A program made the position numbers and the translations under genes. Below are positions 30,122 to 38,076 of a DNA stretch of 45,768 nt, in pieces. The notes below the pieces were generated by a model. It had not been told where the DNA came from. It did no database searches and saw only the letters and a list, made by a program, of their open reading frames with translations. This DNA comes from an uncultured Collinsella sp. GTDB taxonomy: Bacteria; Actinomycetota; Coriobacteriia; Coriobacteriales; Coriobacteriaceae. Position 1 is the stretch's first letter; the number at the start of each line of letters is the position of its first letter. The stretch is from positions 1 through 45,768 of the forward strand of contig UQUD01000005.1 in NCBI GenBank assembly GCA_900544225.1, given 5' to 3'.

Positions 30122-31084
30122 ATGTCCGAAACCGGTCTTTTGCCGGCGTATCTGATCGTCGGTACCGACGGAGTCAAACGCGACCACGCCGTCTCGCGTA
30201 TGAAGGCTCGTCTGGAAAAGACGGGCATGGTCGAGTTCAACCTCGACGAGCGCGATATGACCAAAGACCCCGATATCGAGTCGATTATCGGGTCGCTTAA
30301 CACCTTTCCCATGGGCAGCGAGTTTCGCCTGGTAATCCTTGACGGCTGCTCAAAACTCGTCAAAGCGATCTCCGAGCCGCTTGTTGAGTATCTGGCGAGT
30401 CCCAGCCCCACGACGGTTTGCCTCATCATCGCCGATTCGCTTGCCAAGAACACGCGCCTGTACAAGGCAATCGCCAAGATTGACAAGAAGGCCGTGATCG
30501 ACTGTTCGGGCACCAAGCGCTGGGAGCTCCCGCGCCGCGTGCAGCAGATGGCGACGCAGCACGGAAAGTCCATCTCGACGGCGGCCGCCGAGGAGCTCGT
30601 TTCGCGCTCGGGTGAGAACACTCGCATGCTCGATAACGACTTGGCCAAGCTTGCCCAGATGGTCGAGGCGCCGCAAATTGAGCTTGCCGATGTGGAACGC
30701 TGGATCGTGCGCACGGCCGAAGTCCAGCCCTGGGATTTTCTCAACGCGGTCTCGGCTCGTGATATGCGCCGCTCGCTTGAGCTCTTTGGGCTGCTACCCA
30801 CCAAGAGCTATGTGTGGACCTACACGCTGCTGTGCGGACGCATTCGCGAGCTTATCGTCGCCAAGGCACTCGATGCGCGTGGACAGGGCCGCGAGCTTGC
30901 CGCGACGCTCAAGCTCCAGTCTTGGCAGGTCAAGAATCACCTGACCTGGGCGCGTCGTTTTTCGATGACCGAGCTCGTTGCCGCGCTCGAGGGCGCGGTC
31001 GATGTGGAGCTCGCATTGAAGGGTTCGGCCGATTCGGAGACCGCGCTTTTGCTCTGGATTACGAACATCTTGAGAAAATCGTGA
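30122..31084 (+). CDS. holA: DNA polymerase III delta subunit
   Basis: Clamp-loader subunit that opens the sliding clamp. The N-terminal LPAYLIVGTDGVKRDHAV region matches the delta AAA-like start. The middle has the conserved PSPTTVCLIIADSLAKNTRLYK and SRSGENTRMLDNDLAKLA, and the C-terminal collar domain follows (QPWDFLNAVSARDMRRSLEL). 320 residues. ATG 30122 follows GGGAGGGGAG (30109-30118); an in-frame ATG at 30080 lacks a site. The order comEC-holA-rpsT is common in Gram-positive bacteria and confirms the call. Confidence 0.92.
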   Translation: MSETGLLPAYLIVGTDGVKRDHAVSRMKARLEKTGMVEFNLDERDMTKDPDIESIIGSLNTFPMGSEFRLVILDGCSKLVKAISEPLVEYLASPSPTTVCLIIADSLAKNTRLYKAIAKIDKKAVIDCSGTKRWELPRRVQQMATQHGKSISTAAAEELVSRSGENTRMLDNDLAKLAQMVEAPQIELADVERWIVRTAEVQPWDFLNAVSARDMRRSLELFGLLPTKSYVWTYTLLCGRIRELIVAKALDARGQGRELAATLKLQSWQVKNHLTWARRFSMTELVAALEGAVDVELALKGSADSETALLLWITNILRKS

Positions 31085-31133
31085 TGATACCTGCCTATTT
31101 GACAAATTCGTTCTATCCCTTTGAGGGGGAGCG

Positions 31134-31142
31134 TGCTATAGT
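31134..31142 (+). promoter_or_regulatory. Extended -10 promoter element of rpsT
   Basis: TGCTATAGT, identical to the rpmB element, about 75 bases before the rpsT start. TTGACA occurs at 31099-31104, but 32 bases upstream of the hexamer, too far to be its -35. Confidence 0.5.
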
Positions 31143-31152
31143 AGGCGCTTGC

Positions 31153-31190
31153 ATGACCTCACCGTGTCTCAGAGGTGTCATACATTTTTT
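31153..31190 (+). promoter_or_regulatory. Hairpin plus T-run in the rpsT leader (possible attenuator)
   Basis: ATGACCTC (31153-31160) can pair with GAGGTGTCAT (31172-31181) with a two-base bulge, followed after ACA by six T (31185-31190). It lies between promoter and coding sequence, so it could act as an attenuator for S20 expression. The stem is short and imperfect. Confidence 0.35.
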
Positions 31191-31217
31191 GCAAGGAACT
31201 CGAAAGGAACTCCAGAA

Positions 31218-31484
31218 GTGGCAAACATCAAGTCTCAGAAGAAGCGTATCCGCACCAATGAGGCAGCTCGCATGCGTAACAAGGCTGTCAAGTCCGAGCT
31301 CAAGACGCTGACCAAGCACGTCCAGTCCGCCGTCGCCGAGGGCGACGCCGAGAAGGCCCAGGCTGCCCTCAAGACCGTCACCAAGCGTCTCGACATGGCT
31401 GCCGCCAAGCATGTTATCCACAAGAACCAGGCTTCCAACCGCAAGTCCGGTCTTGCCAAGCTCGTGAACAGCATCAACGCCTAA
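31218..31484 (+). CDS. rpsT: 30S ribosomal protein S20
   Basis: Primary 16S rRNA-binding protein. The start ANIKSQKKRIRTNEAARMRN and the end HKNQASNRKSGLAKLVNSI are the S20 signatures; the whole protein is helical and Lys/Arg-rich. 88 residues, normal. GTG 31218 follows AAAGGAACTCC; longer in-frame starts have no binding site. It forms a single-gene unit with its own promoter and a perfect terminator before lepA. Confidence 0.97.
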   Translation: MANIKSQKKRIRTNEAARMRNKAVKSELKTLTKHVQSAVAEGDAEKAQAALKTVTKRLDMAAAKHVIHKNQASNRKSGLAKLVNSINA

Positions 31485-31520
31485 GTTGTAAATTTCACAC
31501 CACACAGATTACGCGCATAA

Positions 31521-31556
31521 ATGGAGCCTGTTTTATGGAACAGGCTCCATTTTTTG
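31521..31556 (+). terminator. Rho-independent terminator after rpsT
   Basis: Perfect 12-bp stem ATGGAGCCTGTT (31521-31532) with AACAGGCTCCAT (31539-31550), loop TTATGG, then six or seven T up to 31556. One of the strongest terminators in the window. Confidence 0.95.
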
Positions 31557-31558
31557 TA

Positions 31559-31573
31559 CCGCTCGGGTAAGAT
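31559..31573 (+). promoter_or_regulatory. Putative promoter element of lepA
   Basis: CCGCTCGGGTA (31559-31569) leads into TAAGAT (31568-31573), only 7 bases before the lepA ATG. If this is the -10, the transcript would be nearly leaderless, and no ribosome-binding site precedes lepA. The same 11 bases occur before the first dnaJ gene at 35677-35687. Confidence 0.35.
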
Positions 31574-31580
31574 AGTCCGC

Positions 31581-33392
31581 ATGAATACTTCAATTGACAT
31601 TTCCCACATCCGCAACTTCTCGATCGTTGCGCACATTGACCATGGCAAGTCCACGATTAGTGACCGCATCCTCGAGCTCACCCATACCGTCGACGAGCGC
31701 GACATGGAGTCGCAGCTGCTCGATACCATGGATATTGAGCGCGAGCGCGGCATCACGATCAAGTCCAATGCCGTTCGCGTCTCCTATGACGCCGACGATG
31801 GCGAGACGTATCAGTTCAACCTGATCGATACGCCGGGCCACGTGGACTTTACCTATGAGGTCTCGCGTTCGCTTGCCGCCTGCGAGGGTGCGGTGCTTGT
31901 CGTCGACGCCACGCAGGGCGTCGAGGCGCAGACCGTCTCCAACGCGACGCTCGCCATGAACGCCAACTTGGATATCGTGCCCGCCATCAATAAGATCGAC
32001 CTGCCGTCGGCACACCCCGACGAGGTCAAGACCGAGATCGAGGACGACCTGGCGATCCCTGCCGACGATGCCGTATGCGTATCGGGCAAGACCGGCGAGG
32101 GCATCCACGATCTGCTGGAGTCCATCGTCTTTTTGATCTCTCCGCCCAAGGGCGATGCAAACGCGCCGCTCAAGGCGCTCATCCTGGACTCGTATTTTGA
32201 TGAGTACCGCGGCGTCGTTGCCACGGTCCGTGTCTTTGACGGCTCCATCAAAAAGGGCGATACCCTGCTTATGATGCAGGCCGAGGGCGACTTCTTGGTC
32301 GACGGCGTGGGCGTCAAGCGTCCCGCCGAGACACCGGTCGACGCACTGACGGTCGGCGAGGTGGGCTACGTGGTCACGGGCCTGAAGGATCCCGAGGCCG
32401 TGCACGTGGGCGATACCCTCACGTGGGCGTCGAATCCCTGCCCCGAGCCGCTTCCCGGCTATCGCGAGGCCAAGCCCATGGTCTACACGGGCCTGTTCCC
32501 GATCGACAACAAGGATTACGAGAACCTGCGCGACGCTCTCGATAAGCTGCATGTCAACGACCCGTCGTTGGTGTGGGAGCCCGAGACTTCGGTGGCGCTC
32601 GGCTTTGGTTTCCGCGTTGGCTTCTTGGGCCTGCTGCATATGGAGGTCGTCAAGGAGCGCCTGGAGCGCGAGTTCAACCTGGACCTGATTGCCACGAGCC
32701 CTTCGGTGGACTATCACGTCTACAAGACCGACGGCGAGATGATTGATGTTCGCAGCCCGCAGGATCTGCCCGAGGCTACGCGCATCGAGCGCATCGAGGA
32801 GCCCTACCTCAAGGCCAAGATTATCTGTCCGCCCGAGTATACGGGTGCCGTCATGCAGCTCGCTATCGAGCATCGCGGCATTACAACCGACATGATCCAT
32901 CTCACGAGCAAATCGGTCGAGATGCGTTTCGACATGCCGCTTGCCGAGCTCATTCTGGACTTTTTTGACCAGCTCAAGAGCCGCACCAAGGGTTACGCCT
33001 CGCTCGACTACGAGTTCAACGAATATCGCCCCTCCGAGCTCGTCAAGCTCGATATCCTGCTTTCGGGCGACGAGGTGGATGCGCTTTCGTTTATCGTGCA
33101 CAAGGACAAGGCCTATGGCCTGGCCCGCGGTCTGTGCGACAAGCTCAAGGAAATCATTCCGCGTCAGCTGTTCGAGGTGCCTATTCAGGGCGCCATCGGT
33201 AACAAGATCATCGCCCGCTCTACCGTCAAGGCGCGCCGCAAGGACGTGCTGGCCAAGTGCTATGGCGGCGATATCTCGCGTAAGCGCAAGCTGCTCGAGA
33301 AGCAGAAAGAGGGCAAAAAGCGCATGAAGGCCATCGGCTCGGTCGAGGTCCCGCAGGAGGCCTTTATGGCGATTCTCAAGGTGGACGAGTAG
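31581..33392 (+). CDS. lepA: Elongation factor 4 (LepA), ribosomal back-translocase GTPase
   Basis: Translational GTPase that remodels stalled or assembling ribosomes. G1 is AHIDHGKSTISDRIL, G2/G3 include RERGITIK and LIDTPGHVDFTYEVSR, and G4 is NKIDLPSA. The LepA-specific C-terminal domain has RSTVKARRKDVLAKCYGGD then ISRKRKLLEKQKEGKKRM. 603 residues, standard. ATG 31581 matches the family start; no Shine-Dalgarno sequence precedes it, so a leaderless message is possible. It follows the rpsT terminator and heads a unit with dus and hemW. Confidence 0.97.
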   Translation: MNTSIDISHIRNFSIVAHIDHGKSTISDRILELTHTVDERDMESQLLDTMDIERERGITIKSNAVRVSYDADDGETYQFNLIDTPGHVDFTYEVSRSLAACEGAVLVVDATQGVEAQTVSNATLAMNANLDIVPAINKIDLPSAHPDEVKTEIEDDLAIPADDAVCVSGKTGEGIHDLLESIVFLISPPKGDANAPLKALILDSYFDEYRGVVATVRVFDGSIKKGDTLLMMQAEGDFLVDGVGVKRPAETPVDALTVGEVGYVVTGLKDPEAVHVGDTLTWASNPCPEPLPGYREAKPMVYTGLFPIDNKDYENLRDALDKLHVNDPSLVWEPETSVALGFGFRVGFLGLLHMEVVKERLEREFNLDLIATSPSVDYHVYKTDGEMIDVRSPQDLPEATRIERIEEPYLKAKIICPPEYTGAVMQLAIEHRGITTDMIHLTSKSVEMRFDMPLAELILDFFDQLKSRTKGYASLDYEFNEYRPSELVKLDILLSGDEVDALSFIVHKDKAYGLARGLCDKLKEIIPRQLFEVPIQGAIGNKIIARSTVKARRKDVLAKCYGGDISRKRKLLEKQKEGKKRMKAIGSVEVPQEAFMAILKVDE

Positions 33393-33396
33393 GTTC

Positions 33397-34440
33397 ATGG
33401 CGCTTTCTGAATACAGCAAGCGGCTGCTGGGCGCCTATGCCGAGCAGCCGTTCCTTATGGCTCCCATGGCCGGCGTGACCGACCCCGCCTATCGCATCAT
33501 GTGCCGCCGCCGCGGTGCCAACCTTGCCTACAGCGAGATGGTAAGCGTTGCAGGCCTTGCCTATGCCAGCAATAAGACCTGGCGCCTGGTGCTGCCTGCC
33601 GATGAGGAGCAGCAGATCTGTGTGCAACTCTTTGGCTCCAAGCCCGATCAGTTTGCGAGTGCCGTCGCTGCCGTCGAGGAGCGCGTGGGCGATCGCCTGT
33701 CGCTGATCGATATCAACATGGCCTGCCCGGCTCGCAAGGTCGTCACCAAGGGCGAGGGCTCGGCGCTTATGCGCACTCCCGATCTGGCCGAGCAGATCGT
33801 CGAGGCGGCGGTGGGCGCGGCGCATGTGCCCGTGACCGTAAAAATCCGTAAGGGCTTTTACGCCGAAGACCGTAACGCCGCGACGTTTGCCCAGATGCTT
33901 GAGGGAGCAGGGGCCGCCGCGGTGGCGGTACATGGTCGCTGCGCCACGCAGCTCTATACGGGCCAGGCCGATTGGTCGGTCGTCGATGAGGTGGCCGACG
34001 CCGTCGAGATTCCCGTTATCGGTTCGGGCGATGTGTTCTCGGCAGAGGACGCTTCTGAGCATCTGCAAAGCTCGGGTGCCAGCGCGGTGTTTATCGCGCG
34101 CGGCATCTACGGCAATCCGTGGGTGTTCGGCGATGCCCGAGCCCTTGCACTCGATGGCACGCCGGTTCCTTCTCGCTCCTCGGTTGAGCGCCTGGATGCC
34201 CTGCGCGAGCACCTGACGCTCACGCACGAGCTGTTGCCGCTCATGTCGCGTGCCCGCACGTACGCAAGCTGGTATCTAAAGGGCATGCCCCATGCTGCCG
34301 CCTGGCGCGCTCAGGTGGTGCGTTGCTCCACATACGAGGAGTTCATGGCACTGGTCGATGATATCGAGCACGATGTGGTGGCCTGTGAGGCCGCACTTGC
34401 CGCCGGCGAGTCGGTGCCCGCTCATCCGTTGGAGGCCTAA
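33397..34440 (+). CDS. dus: tRNA-dihydrouridine synthase (Dus family)
   Basis: FMN/NADPH enzyme that reduces uridines in the D-loop of tRNA. PFLMAPMAGVTDPAYR at the N-terminus, the catalytic-cysteine segment DINMACPARKVVTKGEGSAL, the FMN region TVKIRKGF and VAVHGRC, and IPVIGSGDVFSAEDA are all diagnostic. A helical C-terminal tRNA-binding part follows. 347 residues. ATG 33397 is 4 bases after the lepA stop. Assignment to DusB is likely for a Gram-positive-like genome but is not proven here. Confidence 0.93.
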   Translation: MALSEYSKRLLGAYAEQPFLMAPMAGVTDPAYRIMCRRRGANLAYSEMVSVAGLAYASNKTWRLVLPADEEQQICVQLFGSKPDQFASAVAAVEERVGDRLSLIDINMACPARKVVTKGEGSALMRTPDLAEQIVEAAVGAAHVPVTVKIRKGFYAEDRNAATFAQMLEGAGAAAVAVHGRCATQLYTGQADWSVVDEVADAVEIPVIGSGDVFSAEDASEHLQSSGASAVFIARGIYGNPWVFGDARALALDGTPVPSRSSVERLDALREHLTLTHELLPLMSRARTYASWYLKGMPHAAAWRAQVVRCSTYEEFMALVDDIEHDVVACEAALAAGESVPAHPLEA

Positions 34441-34442
34441 CG

Positions 34443-35675
34443 GTGGCCGTTACCGCGCTGTACGTGCATGTGCCGTTTTGCGCCCAAAAATGCCGGTACT
34501 GTGACTTTGACTCACGCAGTTTTGCTCCGTGCAACATGAGCGTTGCGCTCGATACCTATTTTGAGCAGTTGTATGCGCGCCTCGATGCTTTTGGCGACGC
34601 AGGCGCGCTTGCACAGATCCGCACCGTCTATGTTGGCGGCGGCACGCCGTCGCTGGCGGGGGAGCGTTTGGTAGAATTTGCCCGGCGTATCTCTGCGTGG
34701 TGCAAGCCTGTTGAGTTTACCTGCGAGGCCAATCCCGAATCGCTGACCGCAGAGCTTGCCACTGCGCTTGCCGGGGTGGGTGTCACGCGCGTCTCTCTGG
34801 GCGTGCAAACGCTCGATAACGCCGAACTTACCGCCATCGGCCGCATTCACGATGCCGATCGGGCGCTCGCTGCCATCACGACGGTCAAGGACGCTGGGCT
34901 TGTCGTGTCGTGCGACCTGATGTGCGGCCTTCCCGGGCAGACCGACCTAAGCTGGCAGCGCACACTCGATGGCGTGTTGGCGGCGGCGCCGCATCATGTG
35001 TCGGTGTACCCGCTCACGCTCGAGGAGGGCACGCCGCTCTATCGCATGGCGTGTCGCGACGAGTCGCTCGAGCCCGACGAGGATTTTCAGGCTGCATGCA
35101 TGGATGCGGCGCGTGAGCGCCTGAGTGCGGCCGGCTATCACCCGTATGAGGTGGCAAGCTACGCGCTCGACGGCCATGAGTGCGCCCACAACATTGCCTA
35201 TTGGACCGGACAGGGCTATCTGGGCTTGGGCCGCTCTGCCGCCGGTATGCTCGACGCCGAGGATTTTGATCGCTTGGCTGGGCTGTTTCCCGACGTGCCC
35301 GCTCGCGGCGATGCGTATCGCGTGCGTCTGGTGCAACGCGACGATGCCGCGACGACGTTTGATGCTGAGTATCTGTCGCAGCGCGATGCTGCGGCCGAGG
35401 ATTTGATGCTTGCCTGCCGCATGACGCGTGGCATTGGTTCCGATCTGTTGGTTCGCTCGGCAAGCGTGATCGCTGCAGACGAGCTGGCGGCGGCCTGTGA
35501 CCGTGCGCTCGAGTTGGGCCTTGCCACTTGGATGCCCGATCATGTCGAGGGGCATGTGGGGTGCGTCGCCTCGAAAGACGTTATCGCAGGTCGTGCCCAC
35601 GCCCGTTTAGGGCCCACCCACTTGGGCTGGCTCGATGGAAATGTGCTGTTCGAGCTGTTTTGGGGTCTAGCTTAG
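34443..35675 (+). CDS. hemW: Radical-SAM heme chaperone HemW (HemN-like)
   Basis: Radical-SAM protein thought to insert heme into respiratory enzymes; formerly annotated as oxygen-independent coproporphyrinogen III oxidase. The cluster motif CAQKCRYCDF follows LYVHVPF, and VYVGGGTPSLAGERL and SLGVQTLDNAELTAIGR are typical. The C-terminal HemN-type domain is present (HNIAYWTGQGYLGLGRSAAG). 410 residues. GTG 34443 follows the dus stop by 2 bases. HemW is favoured over true HemN because of the cysteine motif ending in CDF and the gene position after lepA. Confidence 0.88.
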   Translation: MAVTALYVHVPFCAQKCRYCDFDSRSFAPCNMSVALDTYFEQLYARLDAFGDAGALAQIRTVYVGGGTPSLAGERLVEFARRISAWCKPVEFTCEANPESLTAELATALAGVGVTRVSLGVQTLDNAELTAIGRIHDADRALAAITTVKDAGLVVSCDLMCGLPGQTDLSWQRTLDGVLAAAPHHVSVYPLTLEEGTPLYRMACRDESLEPDEDFQAACMDAARERLSAAGYHPYEVASYALDGHECAHNIAYWTGQGYLGLGRSAAGMLDAEDFDRLAGLFPDVPARGDAYRVRLVQRDDAATTFDAEYLSQRDAAAEDLMLACRMTRGIGSDLLVRSASVIAADELAAACDRALELGLATWMPDHVEGHVGCVASKDVIAGRAHARLGPTHLGWLDGNVLFELFWGLA

Positions 35676-35676
35676 G

Positions 35677-35691
35677 CCGCTCGGGTAGAAT
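35677..35691 (+). promoter_or_regulatory. Putative promoter element before the first dnaJ gene
   Basis: CCGCTCGGGTA (35677-35687) runs into TAGAAT (35686-35691), 42 bases before the ATG. The 11-mer is identical to the one before lepA. No clear -35 hexamer is seen. Confidence 0.35.
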
Positions 35692-35733
35692 TACCGCAAT
35701 ATATACGCTGCTGTGAGCAGGAGGTTGCCGCGC

Positions 35734-36837
35734 ATGGCGACGATGAACGAAAAAGATTACTACGAGATTTTGGGTGTCTCCAAGGACGCCACCTCTCGTG
35801 ATATACAGAAGGCCTTCCAGCAAAAGGCCCGCAAGCTCCATCCGGACGTCAACAAAGAACCTGATGCCGAGGAAAAGTTTAAAGAGGTTTCCGAGGCCTA
35901 CGCCGTGCTTTCGGACGAGCAGAAGCGTGCGCGCTACGACGCCATGCGCTCGGGCAACCCCTTCGCCGGCGCTCCTACGGCTTCGCCCTATGGCGGCGGC
36001 TACGCCGGCAGCGCAGGCTATGGCAATCCCTTTGAGGGCGGCTTTCCCTTTGGTGGCGCCTGGGGCCAGCCGCGTCGCGGGCAGGCTGCCTATAATCCCG
36101 AGAACGGCGCCAACGTGGTCGTCGATATCAAGCTCGACGCCAAGGAGGCCAAGGGTGGTGCCAGCAAGACTGTCCGCTATACGCGCTTCGATACCTGTGG
36201 CCACTGTGGCGGCTCGGGTTCTGTTTCGTCCGAGCATGCACATACCTGTCCGAGCTGCGGTGGTCGCGGCCACATCGATGTCGACCTGTCCTTCCTGTTC
36301 GGTGCCGGCACGTTTCAGTCGGTCTGCCCCGAGTGCGGCGGTTCCGGTAAGGTCGTCGCCGACCCCTGCCCCGATTGCGGCGGCAGCGGCCGTGTCCGTG
36401 TGACCTCCGAGCAGACGATTGAGTTTCCTGCCGGTACGCACGATGGCGACGAGGTCCGTATTGGCGGTATGGGTCACGCCGGCACCAACGGTGCCTCGGG
36501 TGGCGATTTGGTCGGTCGCGCCCATGTTGAGGCAGAGCGTCTGGAAGGCAAGGCTCGTACCGGTTTTTACCTGATGGGCATCGTGGCGCCATTTTTGGTG
36601 CTGTCGGCCATCTCGGGTGTGTTCTCGGCCTTTGCCGTGATGTGTTTTATTCCGTTTGCCATGGGCCTGTTCATGGTGCTTTCGGATGGGGTACTTCACC
36701 GTAGCCTGCTGTGGTGGAAGCGCGGCGCGATGCAGTTTGCCAATGGTTTTGCCAACGGATTTATGTTTGCGCTCGTGTCGGTTTGGTTTGCGAGCTGCTC
36801 GCAGCGTGCCATGCTTTCGCCTTACGGAATGCAATAA
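35734..36837 (+). CDS. DnaJ-like protein with zinc-finger domain and C-terminal membrane segments
   Basis: Co-chaperone of Hsp70 by its J domain (residues 8-72; HPD at 36-38) followed by a Gly/Phe-rich linker and a zinc-finger domain with four CxxCxGxG repeats (CGHCGGSG at 155 to CPDCGGSG at 212). One half of the substrate-binding domain follows (FPAGTHDGDEVRIGGMGHAG). After about residue 276 the usual second C-terminal domain and dimerisation region are missing. In their place are strongly hydrophobic stretches (about 277-318 and 335-355), probably two or three membrane segments. 367 residues. ATG 35734 has GCAGGAGG 9 bases upstream. The zinc motifs rule out a frameshift up to that point; the tail reads as one open frame. 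The likely role is a membrane-tethered J protein, its partner unknown. Confidence 0.8.
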   Translation: MATMNEKDYYEILGVSKDATSRDIQKAFQQKARKLHPDVNKEPDAEEKFKEVSEAYAVLSDEQKRARYDAMRSGNPFAGAPTASPYGGGYAGSAGYGNPFEGGFPFGGAWGQPRRGQAAYNPENGANVVVDIKLDAKEAKGGASKTVRYTRFDTCGHCGGSGSVSSEHAHTCPSCGGRGHIDVDLSFLFGAGTFQSVCPECGGSGKVVADPCPDCGGSGRVRVTSEQTIEFPAGTHDGDEVRIGGMGHAGTNGASGGDLVGRAHVEAERLEGKARTGFYLMGIVAPFLVLSAISGVFSAFAVMCFIPFAMGLFMVLSDGVLHRSLLWWKRGAMQFANGFANGFMFALVSVWFASCSQRAMLSPYGMQ

Positions 36838-36918
36838 CATCTAGCCCTCTGTTTGCGGCCGGCCCAGCTTGGGTATAGGACGCACTGTGACAATAATGAA
36901 AGTCGGAAGGATTCGGTC

Positions 36919-38067
36919 GTGTCGGAAAATAGGGATTACTACGAGGTACTTGGCGTCGACAAGGATGCCGACGCGCGGACGATTAAGCGCGCGTTTCTAA
37001 AGAAGGCCCGTACCGTACACCCGGACGTTTCGGACGACCCTGAGGCCGAGGCCAAGTTCAAAGAGCTCAACGAGGCTTATTCCGTTCTTTCCGACGAGCA
37101 GAAGCGTGCTAACTACGACCGTTACGGCACCGCGGACGGCCCTGGCGGCTCGGGCTACGTCGATATCAACGATATCTTTGGCGGCATGGGCATGGATGAC
37201 CTCTTCTCGTCGTTCTTTGGCGGCGGTGCCGGCGGTGGCGCCCGAAATCGCCGCGAGCGTCGTCGCGGCCGCGATATGGCCATCTCCCTTTCGGTGACCC
37301 TTGAGGAGGCGGCGCTCGGTTGCAAAAAGACGATCAGCTATGACCGCCTTGCCCCCTGCGAGGATTGCAACGGCACCGGCAGGGCCGAGGGTGCACAGGA
37401 AAAGCAGTGCAGCCGCTGCCACGGCACGGGCTATGTCACGACGGTCCAGCGCTCGTTCCTGGGCCAGGTTCAGTCCTCTTCGCCTTGTCCCGACTGCCAT
37501 GGCGAGGGCACGGTCATCGACCATCCCTGCGAGACCTGCGACGGTCAGGGCCGCACGCCTTCGCACGAAAAGATCGACATCGATATTCCCGCCGGCGTTT
37601 CGACCGGTCGCCAGCTGCGCGTGAGCGGCTTTGGCGAGGCTGGCCTTCGCGGTGAGCCCTCGGGCGACCTGATCGTCAACGTGCGTGTCGCCGACCACGA
37701 GCGTTTTAAGCGTAATGGCGATGATCTGTACTTGGTGAGCGATATCTCGATTGCGCAGGCTGCGCTCGGTTGCGAGATCGAGGTCGAGGGCATTATGCCC
37801 GATGAGGTCGTCAAGCTGTGCGTCCCCGCCGGCACACAGTACGGTGACACCGTGAGCGTCAACAATTACGGCATGCCGCGTATCGGCGGTGGCGGCTCGC
37901 GCGGCCGTCTGATCGTGCAGATGCGCGTCGTCGTCCCCACCAATCTCTCAAACAAGCAGCGCGAGCTGCTTCGCGCCTTTGCCGACGAGATGGGCGATGA
38001 CGTCGCATCCGGTAAGAAATCCGTGACCGATCGTATCAAGAGCGCCCTCGACGATATCCTCGATTAA
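36919..38067 (+). CDS. dnaJ: Chaperone protein DnaJ (type I Hsp40)
   Basis: Canonical co-chaperone that delivers unfolded clients to DnaK and stimulates its ATPase. J domain with HPD (in TVHPDVSD), Gly/Phe-rich region with an ISLSV beta start after a basic RRERRRGRD stretch, four zinc repeats (CEDCNGTG, CSRCHGTG, CPDCHGEG, CETCDGQG), then both C-terminal domains ending in KSALDDILD. 382 residues. GTG 36919 follows GGAAGGA by 7 bases; an in-frame upstream extension has no site. It lies 81 bases after the membrane DnaJ and just before mtaB. No hrcA, grpE or dnaK is adjacent, unlike many Gram-positive genomes. Confidence 0.95.
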   Translation: MSENRDYYEVLGVDKDADARTIKRAFLKKARTVHPDVSDDPEAEAKFKELNEAYSVLSDEQKRANYDRYGTADGPGGSGYVDINDIFGGMGMDDLFSSFFGGGAGGGARNRRERRRGRDMAISLSVTLEEAALGCKKTISYDRLAPCEDCNGTGRAEGAQEKQCSRCHGTGYVTTVQRSFLGQVQSSSPCPDCHGEGTVIDHPCETCDGQGRTPSHEKIDIDIPAGVSTGRQLRVSGFGEAGLRGEPSGDLIVNVRVADHERFKRNGDDLYLVSDISIAQAALGCEIEVEGIMPDEVVKLCVPAGTQYGDTVSVNNYGMPRIGGGGSRGRLIVQMRVVVPTNLSNKQRELLRAFADEMGDDVASGKKSVTDRIKSALDDILD

Positions 38068-38076
38068 GGAGCCCGC

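Noticed and set aside
31099..31104. TTGACA as -35 for rpsT
   Set aside because: It lies 32 bases from the TATAGT hexamer; normal spacing is about 17.
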